NCBI RefSeq assembly: GCF_900109465.1 | Contig: NZ_FOAZ01000003.1 | Location: 372,001-436,000, forward strand | Origin: Streptacidiphilus jiangxiensis | Lineage (GTDB): Bacteria > Actinomycetota > Actinomycetes > Streptomycetales > Streptomycetaceae | Reading direction: 5' to 3' | Length of the DNA stretch: 64,000 nt | Shown: piece by piece, positions 43,487-52,063 of the stretch | How the letters are laid out: each line of letters starts with the position of its first letter | Position numbering within the stretch: position 1 is the stretch's first letter | Made by a program: the position numbers and the translations under genes | The notes under the pieces: model-generated | Seen by the model: only the letters and a program-made list of their open reading frames with translations | What the model was told of the DNA's origin: nothing | Database searches by the model: none

Positions 43487-44656
43487 TCAGCCGCGTCGGG
43501 TGTCGCCGGCCGTGGTCAGCAGGTGGTCGGCCATTCCCCGGGCGGCCGGCTCCCACTGCAGGACGGCGTGCCCAGCAGCGGAGTTGACGTCACGCCAGAG
43601 GCGCTGCAGCGGGTCGGAGCCGCTCTGCGCCCGGGTGCCGGCCGCCCGGAACAGGCGGTTGACCGCCTCCAGCAGCAGGTCCACCGCGAGCGCGTAGTCG
43701 CGGTGCGCCCGCAGCGCGCCCACCTGGTCGACGGTGCCTGCGTCCGCCTGCCGGGCGGCGCGCTCGAGCAGCAGCAGGGCGGCGTCCGCCTCGCCGTCGG
43801 CGCGGGCAAGGGCCAGCTTGACGGTGGCCTCGGTCCCGGTGGACATCCGGTTCTGCTGCTGGGCCGAGGCCGCCAGCCGGGCGGCCGTGACGTCGGTGAA
43901 CCGCGTCAGCGCCCCCCGGACGGCGCCCAGCACCGGCGCCGCGAACGACAGGCCGCTGACGCCCGGCAGCGGCACCCGGGTGGCGGTCGTCTGCGCGGCG
44001 ACCGGAGTCCCTCGGAACAGGGACTCACGGGTGAAGGAGTGCTCCGCCGGGACGAAGCGGGGCTCCAGGACGAGCGTGTGGCTGCCCGTTCCGGCCATGC
44101 CGACGCTGTCCCAGGTCTCCTCGACGGTCCAGCTCTCGCGCGGAACCAGCAGGAACCGGACCTCGACGGCGTCCCCCTGCGGCACGGGGGTGCACAGGAG
44201 CGCGAAGTCGGAGTCGTGGATGCCGCTGACGAAGGCCCACCGGCCGTCGATCTCCCAGCCGCCCGGAACGGCACGGGCGTGGCCGGAGGGCATCAGCGAG
44301 CCCACGACGGCCGTGTCGGGACCGTCCTGCCACAGCAGTCGCTGGCCCTCCTCGGGGAGGAAGGCGGCCATCCGCCCCATCGTCGCGGCGATGGAGGCGC
44401 ACCAGGCCGCGCTCGGGTCCCCCTCCGCGACCCTGGCGACCGCCTCGACGAAGCCCGTGAAGTCGCCCTCCGTCCCGCCCCATCGGGCCGGTACGAAGTA
44501 GCGGCAGAAGCCGACCGACCGGATCGCCTCGGCGATCTCGGGGGTGGACCGGCGCAGTTCCTCCGACTTGGACGCGTGCTCCGAGGCCAGCGCGGCGAGC
44601 GCGGCAGTCGCCGCGGGATCGATGCCGGCCGGGCGAGCGGTGCTGGGTTGGGACAT
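43487..44656 (-). CDS. FMN-dependent two-component monooxygenase (ActVA-5-like)
   Basis: A 389-aa protein with the acyl-CoA dehydrogenase fold used by group D flavin monooxygenases (HpaB/ActVA-ORF5 type). Features: N-terminal helices (ELRRSTPEIAEAIRSVGFCRYFVPARWGG), the middle beta domain (GWEIDGRWAFVSGI), and a C-terminal helical bundle. It lacks the catalytic Glu context of true dehydrogenases as far as I can see. It would hydroxylate the aromatic polyketide with reduced FMN from the reductase at 35096. A GGAGG site precedes the ATG. Confidence 0.85.
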   Translation of the reverse strand: MSQPSTARPAGIDPAATAALAALASEHASKSEELRRSTPEIAEAIRSVGFCRYFVPARWGGTEGDFTGFVEAVARVAEGDPSAAWCASIAATMGRMAAFLPEEGQRLLWQDGPDTAVVGSLMPSGHARAVPGGWEIDGRWAFVSGIHDSDFALLCTPVPQGDAVEVRFLLVPRESWTVEETWDSVGMAGTGSHTLVLEPRFVPAEHSFTRESLFRGTPVAAQTTATRVPLPGVSGLSFAAPVLGAVRGALTRFTDVTAARLAASAQQQNRMSTGTEATVKLALARADGEADAALLLLERAARQADAGTVDQVGALRAHRDYALAVDLLLEAVNRLFRAAGTRAQSGSDPLQRLWRDVNSAAGHAVLQWEPAARGMADHLLTTAGDTRRG

Positions 44657-44762
44657 CAGGTGACCTCCTGCGCAGGGACGGACCGGTTCTTCGGACCCAC
44701 CAGAAAGGTCCGCGCTCCCTCTGGAGCGCTCCTCGACCCCGGCTGGGGTGGTGTCCGACGAG

Positions 44763-44812
44763 GCAGAAGCCGCGTGCCCGTCCCGGGGGGAGGAGGGGCA
44801 CGCGGCTTCTGC
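44763..44812 (-). terminator. Terminator of the acyltransferase/NmrA operon
   Basis: A perfect 17-bp stem (44763-44779 with 44796-44812) with a 16-nt loop lies about 40 bp beyond the NmrA-like gene stop. Confidence 0.82.
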
Positions 44813-44849
44813 GGCGGGGGGAGGGGTGGGACCGTGGAAGGGGGAGGCG

Positions 44850-45686
44850 TCAGACGCCCGCGGTCACGCCCCGGGGGACGAAGCGGCTCTCCTCGCTGAT
44901 GAGCCAGTCGCGGTAGCGGAGCGCGGGACGACCGGTCGCCCGAGCGAACCCGCCGGCTCGCGCGAGCGGGGCGGCCAGCGACTTCCGCATACCGTCGATC
45001 ATGTCCTCGGCCACCGGCTCCGGCATGTACCGCGCATAGCGCCGCAGCATCTCGTCCTCGTCGAGGACGTCCAGCGTGACCGGAACGCCCAGGCGCGCGG
45101 CGACGGCCTCCAGGCGGAACCGCTGGCTGAGCTCCTCGTCCCCGGTCAGCAGCAGGGACTCGTTCTCGAAGGTGCCGTCCCGCAGCGCCGCCACGGCGAC
45201 GGCCGCGATGTCCGCGCAGGCGATCGGGGCGGTCAGCGCGTCCGGGAACGCCGTGCCGAGCGTGCCGTGGGCGATCTCGGACAGCCAGAAGTGGTCGTTG
45301 GTCATGAAGGTGTCCGGTCGCAGCAGCGTGAACGGCAGACCGGTCTCCCGCAGCAGGTCCTCCGCCGCCCGGTGCTTGGCACCGATCAGCGAGCCCGGCT
45401 TGACCTCGACCCAGGAGGAGGAGAGCAGCACGACGCGGCGCACTCCGCTCCCGGCCAGCAACTCGGCGAACCGGTGGTCGAAGTTCGGGTAGAGGAAGAC
45501 GGCCTCGGCCAGGTCCAGCGCCCCGGCCAGGCTGTCCGGCGCGTCCAGGTCGCCGACGTAGTAGGGGCGGCCGCTGGGCGTGCGCCCCTCGCTGCGGGCC
45601 ACCGGCAGGGTGTCCGCGCCCAGGGCCTCCAACTGTGCGTAGACCTGCGAGCCGACCTGCCCGCGGGCACCGGTCACCACGATCAC
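44850..45686 (-). CDS. NmrA-like NAD(P)-binding protein 2
   Basis: A 278-aa atypical SDR starting at a GTG (IVVTGARGQVGSQVYAQL). It has the NmrA pattern RRVVLLSSSWVE and GLPFTLLRPDTFM. The start overlaps the acyltransferase stop by 4 nt (GTGA). It is distantly similar to the protein at 42574-43425. A quinone reductase or redox-sensing role are both possible. Confidence 0.78.
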   Translation of the reverse strand: MIVVTGARGQVGSQVYAQLEALGADTLPVARSEGRTPSGRPYYVGDLDAPDSLAGALDLAEAVFLYPNFDHRFAELLAGSGVRRVVLLSSSWVEVKPGSLIGAKHRAAEDLLRETGLPFTLLRPDTFMTNDHFWLSEIAHGTLGTAFPDALTAPIACADIAAVAVAALRDGTFENESLLLTGDEELSQRFRLEAVAARLGVPVTLDVLDEDEMLRRYARYMPEPVAEDMIDGMRKSLAAPLARAGGFARATGRPALRYRDWLISEESRFVPRGVTAGV

Positions 45687-46909
45687 GACGTCGCTCCCTT
45701 CGTGCGGAGAGCCTTGCGGCTCCTCGCCCACCGGTTCATCACCGGCATCTCGATGCAGTGGTGCAGGAAGGCGCCCAGCGCCAGGGTGGTCACGAACAGC
45801 CCGGCGGTCACCGCCAGTGCCTCGCCGACGCCGTAGAGCTGGTGGTGCATCACGGTGAGGCGCAGGTAGATGACGACCGGGGCCTGGGCCATGTAGAAGC
45901 CGAAGGAGACGTTGCCGAGCCACTGGAACAGCCTGCTGCGCAGCAGCCGGGTCGACCGCCCCTGCTCCGCGTTCGCCAGCGCGCCCACCAGGAGGGCGAT
46001 CGGCAGCAGCTCGACCGTCACCAGGCTGAGGTCGAACGGGACGAAGGAGTCGAGCACGTAGCCCCCGAGCGCCAGCAGCGCGGCGAGGCCGACGTTGATC
46101 TTCAGCAGTCGCGTCTCCCGGACCAGCCGGCAGACGACCATGCCCACCAGGAACTCGGGGAGGCGGAACACCGGGAAGTAGTACTCGAGCCAGTACCGGG
46201 ACACCGAGATCGGGTAGCCCTCGGGGGCGAGCGGCTTCGAGGGAAGGGCCTGCGCCACCAGCTGGACCAGCAGGGTCGACAGGACCAGCGCCACCAGGGC
46301 GCCCAGCAGCATCCGGCGCGGGATGCGGCGCACCAGCGGCAGGAAGAAGGGGAAGAGCAGGTAGAAGAGGAGCTCGCTGCAGAGCGACCAGCTCGGGCTG
46401 TTGACGCTCATGAAGAACGAGTGGTCCGGGATCCAGGTGTGCACCAGCGCGAGGTTGGCCAGTGCCACCGCGACCCCGGTGCCCGGCACCGCGATCATCG
46501 TGATGGCCCAGGCCGCGGCGTGGGTCGGGTAGACCTTCAGCAGCCGCTTGCGCCAGAAGGCCAGGACCGGCACCCGGGGCCCGGCGGTCCAGGTGAGCAC
46601 GAAGCCGGACAGGACGAAGAAGAGTGAGACGCCGACCCACCCGCCGTTGGCGAACATGTCCGAGAACACGCCGCGCACCGAGGTGTTCGCGAAGGGGTCG
46701 AAGACGACCAGGGACACGTGGAACATGAAGACCGAGAAGGCGGCGACGAACCGGATGCCGGTCAGGGCGTCGAGGCGGCCGGGCGCGGCCGCACGGTCCC
46801 GGCCGACAGCCGCTCCGGGCCGACGCGGGACGGTGCCGACCTCGACCGGGCCGTCTGCCTCGAGGCTGCCGGATCTCGGGAACCCGGTGTGCTGTTCAGT
46901 CGTGGACAT
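45683..46909 (-). CDS. Acyltransferase family 3 integral membrane protein
   Basis: A 408-aa protein with about ten transmembrane helices. It starts its acyltransferase-3 domain with LDALTGIRFVAAFSVFMFHVSL, carrying the conserved Arg and His, and WSLCSELLFYLLFP. Such enzymes O-acylate sugars or secondary metabolites at the membrane. It may decorate the cluster product, or a cell-surface glycan. The ATG at 46909 follows GGAGAA. First gene of a two-gene operon with the NmrA-like gene. Confidence 0.86.
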   Translation of the reverse strand: MSTTEQHTGFPRSGSLEADGPVEVGTVPRRPGAAVGRDRAAAPGRLDALTGIRFVAAFSVFMFHVSLVVFDPFANTSVRGVFSDMFANGGWVGVSLFFVLSGFVLTWTAGPRVPVLAFWRKRLLKVYPTHAAAWAITMIAVPGTGVAVALANLALVHTWIPDHSFFMSVNSPSWSLCSELLFYLLFPFFLPLVRRIPRRMLLGALVALVLSTLLVQLVAQALPSKPLAPEGYPISVSRYWLEYYFPVFRLPEFLVGMVVCRLVRETRLLKINVGLAALLALGGYVLDSFVPFDLSLVTVELLPIALLVGALANAEQGRSTRLLRSRLFQWLGNVSFGFYMAQAPVVIYLRLTVMHHQLYGVGEALAVTAGLFVTTLALGAFLHHCIEMPVMNRWARSRKALRTKGATS

Positions 46910-47104
46910 GGATTCTCCGCTCGCAGTGCCAGGGGACGGCGTCACCCTGACCGGGCCCCCTCGCGAGGAGCTCAACCCGGGCTGGAGCCCGGCCGGCCGG
47001 GCACTGCTCCAGCCGTGCTCAGGTCGGGTTCCAGCGTGCCGACCAGGATGAGGTCCGGGCCTCGTCCGGCCCTTCCCACCGGCTGCCAGCCCTACGGAGT
47101 GACC

Positions 47105-47572
47105 ATGACCGCACCCGTGATCGTCACCGCTTCGGAGCTCCCGCCTGTGCGCTGGGACGTGCAGGAGTGCCGCGTGCTGCTCCGCGCCGAGCACACCTAC
47201 GGGGAGCTCTCCCTGGTGGAGTTCATCACCCCGCCCGGCACCGGACCGCGTCCGCACGTGCACCACCGAGAGGCGGAGACCTTCTACGTACTCGACGGCG
47301 CCTACGAGTTCCTCGTCGGCGACAGGACCGTCCGGGCCGAACCGGGCACCCTGGTCCACGGGCCGAGCGGGATCACCCACGGCTTCCGCAACGTCGGTGA
47401 CACGCCCGCGCGGCTGCTGTGCGCGTTCACCCCGGGCGGTGTGGAGACCATGTTCGAGGAGATGGCCGCGCTGCTGGCCTCCCCCGGTCCGGTGGATCCG
47501 GCCGACATCGCCGCCCTGATCTCCTACCACGGCGTCAGTTCCCCGCGGACGCTGCAACCCGCGGGACGCTAG
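47105..47572 (+). CDS. Cupin-domain protein
   Basis: A 155-aa single-domain cupin. Motif 1 is PRPHVHHREAETFYVLDGAYEF (two His, Glu as metal ligands) and motif 2 is THGFRN. Cupins in polyketide clusters act as oxygenases, cyclases or isomerases; the reaction here is unknown. It is 70 bp upstream of the ABM-family gene. Confidence 0.8.
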   Translation: MTAPVIVTASELPPVRWDVQECRVLLRAEHTYGELSLVEFITPPGTGPRPHVHHREAETFYVLDGAYEFLVGDRTVRAEPGTLVHGPSGITHGFRNVGDTPARLLCAFTPGGVETMFEEMAALLASPGPVDPADIAALISYHGVSSPRTLQPAGR

Positions 47573-47641
47573 GGGACCGTGCGGCGTCCGGGCTACGGTG
47601 GCAGCTCCTGCAGCGGATGAGCGGATCAGGGGGAGCGAGCG

Positions 47642-47938
47642 ATGTCGAAGCGGGTCAGCGTGGTCGCGGTGCTGAAGGCCAAGCCCGGTAGGGAGCAGGA
47701 GATGCGCGCGCAGGCGCGGTCGATGCAGGAGGCCAGCAGCGCCGAGCCGGGGTGCCTTTCCTACCGGAACTACGTGGACCCGGACGACCCGCGTTCCTGG
47801 GTGGTCGTGGAGGAGTGGGAGGACCGCGCCGCGCTCGACGCGCACCTCGCCAGCCCCCACCTGGCCCGGTCGTTGGAGCTCTCGGCGACCCTGCTCGCCG
47901 AGCCGCCGAGCATGCGGATCCTCACCGAGACCGCATAG
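47642..47938 (+). CDS. Antibiotic biosynthesis monooxygenase (ABM) family protein
   Basis: A 98-aa ferredoxin-like protein with the ABM pattern (VVAVLKAKPGREQEM, AEPGCLSYRNYVDPDD, VVVEEWEDRAALDAHLASPHL). It is closer to the YgiN quinol-monooxygenase subgroup than to ActVA-6 as far as I can judge. It may oxidise the hydroquinone intermediate without cofactor. A GGGGGAGCGA region precedes the ATG. Confidence 0.8.
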   Translation: MSKRVSVVAVLKAKPGREQEMRAQARSMQEASSAEPGCLSYRNYVDPDDPRSWVVVEEWEDRAALDAHLASPHLARSLELSATLLAEPPSMRILTETA

Positions 47939-47959
47939 CCCCTCGCCTACCCTGGGCGG

Positions 47960-48781
47960 GTGCGACTCGACGGGGTGGGCAAGCGGTACGGGCCACGCGG
48001 CCCGTGGGTGGTGCGTGAGGTCGGTGTCGAGGTGGCGCGCGGCGTGCTGGTCCGGGCGAGCGGCGGCAACGGCAGCGGCAAGTCGACGCTGCTGCGCCTG
48101 CTCGCCGGGGTGACCAGGCCCACGCGCGGCCGGATCGTGGACGGGTACGCCCGGCGGGCGTACGTGCCGGAGCGGTTCGCCGCCGAGCTTCCGTTCACGG
48201 CCCGCGAGTACCTGCGCAGGCTCGGGCCGCTGCACGGACTGCGGGCCGACGCGTCCGTGAGCCGGGCCGACGAGCTGCTGGAGCGCTTCGGCGCCGCCGG
48301 CTACGCCGACCAGCCGTTGCGGGAGCTGTCCAAGGGCAGCTGCCAGAAGGTGGCCGTCGCCCAGGCGTTGCTCGGTGAGCCCGAGCTGCTGGTGCTGGAC
48401 GAGGCCTGGACGGGCCTGGACCGGGCCGCGCGCGAGACGCTCGACGCGGCGGTCCTGGAGCGGGTCGCCGACGGCGCGGCGGTCGTCTTCGTCGACCACG
48501 ACCCGGCCCGTCTGGCGGGCCTCGCCGAGGTGGGGTGGTCCGTCGCCGAGGGACGGGTCCGGGTCGACGAGCCGGACGGATCCCGCCCGCGCAGGGCAGC
48601 GATCACGATCACCGTGCACGGCCTCGCGGCGTCCTGGCTCGGCGGGTTGACCGGAGTGCTGGAGGTCGTCGCACGCGGCGACGGCTCCGTGAGGCTGGGC
48701 GTCGCGGCCGAGGCCTCGGACGACGTGCTGCGCGCCGTCCTGTCCCGACCCGGCGCCCACGTCCAGGAGGTGCGCGCGTGA
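47960..48781 (+). CDS. ABC transporter ATP-binding protein
   Basis: A 273-aa ATPase. The Walker A is SGGNGSGKSTLL (about residue 37), the signature LSKGSCQKVAVAQALL, and Walker B LLVLDEAWTGLD, followed by FVDHD. It is coupled by GTGA to a membrane protein gene, so the two probably form an exporter. The cluster product or a membrane component could be its cargo. Confidence 0.88.
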   Translation: MRLDGVGKRYGPRGPWVVREVGVEVARGVLVRASGGNGSGKSTLLRLLAGVTRPTRGRIVDGYARRAYVPERFAAELPFTAREYLRRLGPLHGLRADASVSRADELLERFGAAGYADQPLRELSKGSCQKVAVAQALLGEPELLVLDEAWTGLDRAARETLDAAVLERVADGAAVVFVDHDPARLAGLAEVGWSVAEGRVRVDEPDGSRPRRAAITITVHGLAASWLGGLTGVLEVVARGDGSVRLGVAAEASDDVLRAVLSRPGAHVQEVRA

Positions 48782-49425
48782 CGCGCGGACTGCTGCGCTA
48801 CCACTCGTCCCTGGCGCTGCGCTCGCACGGCTGGCTGCCGCCGCTGACGCTCCTCGCCTTCCTGCTGTTGGCCGGGCGGGTGAGCGCCCAGCAGTACGGG
48901 GACGCGCTGGGTTGGTGTGCCGCCGTGCTGGTCCCGGTCTGCGGCTGGCTGACCCGGGCCGTGGTCTCGGCCGAGCCGGACGCCGCCGCGGCGGTGGTGG
49001 CCGCGGCGGCGGGGGCGCGGGCGGCGCGGGCGTCGGCGCTCGCGGTCGGGCTCGGCGGCGGTCTGCTGCTGGGCGCGGTCGGGGCGGCCTTCGAGGTGGC
49101 GGCCTCGTCCCCGCCGAGCGGCCCGCACGCCTCGACGGGTGCGGTCGTCGCGGACGGGCTGGTCGCGGTCCTCGTCGGGGTGCTGGCCGGCACGGCCGCG
49201 GGGGCGCTGCCGGTGCGCGGCCGGGCGGCGGGAGTCCTGACGCTGACGGCCGGTTCGCTGGCGTTGCTGGTCGCGTCGGTCTCGCCGGTCAACGCGGCGG
49301 TCCGGCAGACGTTCACCTCGCAGCGGAGCGGCGCCTCGACCTCCCTCCCGTGGCTCGCCCTGCTGGAGGCCTGCGTGCTGCTGACCGCCTGCGCGGCGGC
49401 GGCCGTCCGCGTCGAGCGGTACTGA
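48778..49425 (+). CDS. Membrane protein, probable ABC transporter permease partner
   Basis: A 215-aa protein rich in Ala/Val/Leu with about six hydrophobic segments. It has no recognisable permease motif. The start GTG overlaps the ATPase stop, which supports a transporter partnership. Immediately downstream begins a degraded sortase sequence. Confidence 0.7.
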   Translation: MTRGLLRYHSSLALRSHGWLPPLTLLAFLLLAGRVSAQQYGDALGWCAAVLVPVCGWLTRAVVSAEPDAAAAVVAAAAGARAARASALAVGLGGGLLLGAVGAAFEVAASSPPSGPHASTGAVVADGLVAVLVGVLAGTAAGALPVRGRAAGVLTLTAGSLALLVASVSPVNAAVRQTFTSQRSGASTSLPWLALLEACVLLTACAAAAVRVERY

Positions 49426-49427
49426 CC

Positions 49428-49660
49428 CTGAGGAGGGGCCAGCGGATCGAGATCACGCGGGACGACGGCGGCACCGCGGTTTTCACGGTCGATCAGGTGG
49501 ACAGCTTCACCAAGGACGCCTTTCCCTCCAACGGGTCTACGGCCCGACCGACGATGCCGAGCTGCGCCTGATCACGTGTGGCGGAAGTCTCACCCCGGAC
49601 CGCCACTGGGACTCCGACGTCGTGGTCTTCGCCCATCTGACGGGGGAGCTGGGCCGATGA
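49428..49660 (+). pseudogene. Remnant of a class E/F sortase (C-terminal part, frameshifted)
   Basis: Reading from 49428 gives LRRGQRIEITRDDGG and FTVDQVDSFTKDAFPSN. A shift of frame near 49535 is then needed to continue with VYGPTDDAELRLITCGG (catalytic Cys region) and DVVVFAHLTGELGR ending at 49658-49660. The same strand order occurs in the intact sortase at 51317-52063 (FSVDTVTVVSRNDFP, VYGPTTTPQLRLITCGG, NVVVYAHFTG). The N-terminal two-thirds, including the catalytic His, are missing. It directly abuts the ABC membrane gene, suggesting a deletion boundary. Confidence 0.8.
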
Positions 49661-49730
49661 CGCTGTGGCCGGCCTGTGCGGGAGCCATGAGTCGGTGATC
49701 ACGGAAGGCGTTCACCCCGGTGCGGGGTTG

Positions 49731-49750
49731 CACCCCCCAGTCGGGGGGTG
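49731..49750. repeat. Short G/C-rich inverted repeat upstream of sedolisin gene
   Basis: CACCCCCC and GGGGGGTG are separated by 4 bp. It lies in the 221-bp gap between the sortase remnant and the protease. It might be a terminator for upstream transcripts or part of the promoter region; nothing else recognisable is in this gap. Confidence 0.4.
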
Positions 49751-49881
49751 GTGCGAGGGGAACTCATGCGCGAGCATCGTGCGCACTGTTGCGGCAGTGC
49801 CGCGCCGGGGGGTGGGGGTGACGTGGTGGTCTGGATTCCTCCCGGGTTTGCGAGCACGCCATCGTGACCTTGAGGAGAACC

Positions 49882-51249
49882 ATGGGCCGTTCCATCACCC
49901 GCTCGCGTGCCGTCCGCACGGCCGCCGGGATCACCGCTGGGGCTGCAGCCGTGCTGGCCTTCTCGGCGGGCGCGCCCGGCACGGCCGTCGCCTCCGGCGC
50001 GACCTCGGCCGCGCTGCCGAAGCCGATCCCGGCCTCTGCCGGCCACGTGCTGGCCAAGGGCATGCCCGCAGTCCTGCCGACCAGCGTCTGCCTGAGCAAG
50101 ATTCACATCCGTTGCTACACCCCGCAGCAGTACCGCAAGGCCTACAACCTGGCCCCGCTGTACAAGTCGGGCATCAACGGCAAGGGCCGCACCATCGTCA
50201 TCGTCGACTCCTTCGGCTCGCCGACGATCCAGAAGGACCTGAACACCTTCGACAAGACCTTCGGTCTGCCGGGCACCAACGTCGACGTGCGCAAGTGGGG
50301 CAACGTCCCCGCGTGGACCGGCACCTCGGACCAGCTCGGCTGGGCCGGTGAGACCACCCTCGACGTCGAGTACGCACACGCGATAGCCCCCGACGCGAAG
50401 ATCGTCCTGGTCGAGACCGGCGTCGCCGAGACCGAGGGCACCACCGGCTTCCCCGAGATGATGGCCGCGGAGAAGTACGCCGTCGACCACCACTGGGGCG
50501 ACGTCATCTCGCAGAGCTTCGGCGCCACGGAGAACACCTTCTCCGACTACGCCACCGGCGCTGCCTCGCTGAAGGCCCTGCGTTACGCCTTCGCCGACGC
50601 CCTCAAGAAGGGCGTCACCGTCCTCGGCGCCTCCGGCGACAACGGTGCCACCGACTCCACCACGGCGCCGAACGGTCTCTACACCTTCCGCGTCAACTCC
50701 TGGCCGTCCTCGGACCCGATGGTCACCTCGGTCGGCGGCACCCAGCTGACGCTGGACGACAACGGCAACCGCACGGCGCCCGACCAGGTCTGGAACGACG
50801 GTTACGGCGCGGGCGGCGGCGGCATCTCCGGCGTCTTCGGCCGTCCGTTCTACCAGAACGGCGTCGCCAAGGTCACCGGCGCGCACCGCGGCACCCCGGA
50901 CATCAGCATGACCGCGGCGGTCAACGGCGCGGCCTGGACCTACTCGTCCTACGACCCGAAGAACGTCGGCTGGGGCCTGACCGGCGGCACCAGCGAGGCG
51001 ACCCCGATCTTCGCGGGCATCGTCGCGCTCGCCGACCAGAAGGCCGGCCACGACCTCGGCCTGCTGAACCCGAAGCTGTACTGGCTGGGTGAGCACGCCG
51101 CGGCCAAGTACGGCATCGTCGACGTGACCAAGGGCAACAACTCCTTCCAGGGCGTCACCGGCTACAACGCCGTCAAGGGCTACGACCTGTCCAGCGGCTG
51201 GGGCACGATCAACGCCACGCTGTTCGTCGACGCTCTCGCCCGCCGGTAA
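49882..51249 (+). CDS. Secreted S53-family (sedolisin) serine-carboxyl peptidase
   Basis: A 455-aa exported protease. A twin-basic signal region with a hydrophobic core (AAGITAGAAAVLAFSAGAPG) leads the protein. The mature catalytic domain carries the sedolisin Glu and Asp in GWAGETTLDVEYAHAIAPDA and the nucleophile Ser in TGGTSEATPIF, with an oxyanion Asp in GASGDNGAT. Unlike many S53 proteins it has only a short pro-region. It is expected to degrade proteins at acidic pH, which would suit an acidophilic relative such as Streptacidiphilus, though this is speculation. GAGGAG site before the ATG; T-rich terminator follows. Confidence 0.92.
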   Translation: MGRSITRSRAVRTAAGITAGAAAVLAFSAGAPGTAVASGATSAALPKPIPASAGHVLAKGMPAVLPTSVCLSKIHIRCYTPQQYRKAYNLAPLYKSGINGKGRTIVIVDSFGSPTIQKDLNTFDKTFGLPGTNVDVRKWGNVPAWTGTSDQLGWAGETTLDVEYAHAIAPDAKIVLVETGVAETEGTTGFPEMMAAEKYAVDHHWGDVISQSFGATENTFSDYATGAASLKALRYAFADALKKGVTVLGASGDNGATDSTTAPNGLYTFRVNSWPSSDPMVTSVGGTQLTLDDNGNRTAPDQVWNDGYGAGGGGISGVFGRPFYQNGVAKVTGAHRGTPDISMTAAVNGAAWTYSSYDPKNVGWGLTGGTSEATPIFAGIVALADQKAGHDLGLLNPKLYWLGEHAAAKYGIVDVTKGNNSFQGVTGYNAVKGYDLSSGWGTINATLFVDALARR

Positions 51250-51268
51250 CGGCGAGCTCGTCTGAGCT

Positions 51269-51309
51269 GACGGGGCGCGGGGGTGACGACGAACCCCTCG
51301 CGCCCCGTC
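51269..51309. terminator. Terminator with T-tract between protease and sortase genes
   Basis: An 11-bp stem (51269-51279 with 51299-51309), extended inward by GGGT/ACCC pairing and followed by CTTTT, lies between convergent genes. Confidence 0.9.
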
Positions 51310-51316
51310 CTTTTGC

Positions 51317-52063
51317 TCAGCCCCTGCCCGGCTTCCCCGCGACGCCGGTGAAATGGGCGTAGACGACGACGTTGCCGTCATACCCGCCCTGCTTCGAGAA
51401 CCCGCCGCCGCAGGTGATCAGGCGCAGTTGCGGTGTGGTGGTCGGTCCGTAGACCGCTCCGGTCGGGAAGTCGTTCCTGCTGACCACGGTGACGGTGTCG
51501 ACGGAGAAGTCCGCGACGGTCCCGTCCGCCCGGGTCACCCGGACGACGTCGCCCGGCCGGGTCGCGCCGAGCGCGTAGAAGGCCGCCTCGCCCAGCGGCA
51601 GCTTCCACGAGTCGACGTGGGCCAGGATCACCGACGGCCCGATCTGACCCGGGGTCGCGCTGCCGTCGAACCAGACGGCCTCCCGTGCGTGGTCCTCGTC
51701 CGGGACGACGACGCCGCCGTGGGCGTCCGTGCCGGTCGGCGAGACCGGTGCGTCGATCCCGACACGGGGCACGGTGATCCGCACCGGGAGCGAGCGCCCG
51801 AGCGGCCGAGGGGTGCGGCCGGTGCCGCCGCCGCTGCCGTCGGACTGACCGGGCGTCGGCGTGGCGGTCGGTGCGGTCGGTGCGGTCGGGGTGCGCAACC
51901 GGTCGGCCCAGCTCTGGAAGGCCGACGGTTGCGGCGGCGGCGCGGGAGCGTCGGCCACGGCTCGGTAGACCGTGGCGCCCCCCAGCAGGAAGCCCGCGGC
52001 GGCCAGTCCCAGCAGGACCTGGCTGCCGCGGGAGCGCCCGCGCCGGGGATCAGGCGCGGCCAC
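51317..52063 (-). CDS. Class E/F sortase
   Basis: A 248-aa sortase with an N-terminal transmembrane helix (VLLGLAAAGFLLGGATVY) and a Thr/Pro linker. The catalytic domain has His in SVILAHVDSW and Cys in LRLITCGGGFSKQG. It would attach surface proteins to the cell wall or to each other. Start: the GTG at 52063 overlaps the upstream surface-protein gene by 14 nt, which indicates an operon. The immediate neighbour is a plausible substrate, although it lacks a canonical LPxTG. Confidence 0.88.
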   Translation of the reverse strand: MAAPDPRRGRSRGSQVLLGLAAAGFLLGGATVYRAVADAPAPPPQPSAFQSWADRLRTPTAPTAPTATPTPGQSDGSGGGTGRTPRPLGRSLPVRITVPRVGIDAPVSPTGTDAHGGVVVPDEDHAREAVWFDGSATPGQIGPSVILAHVDSWKLPLGEAAFYALGATRPGDVVRVTRADGTVADFSVDTVTVVSRNDFPTGAVYGPTTTPQLRLITCGGGFSKQGGYDGNVVVYAHFTGVAGKPGRG

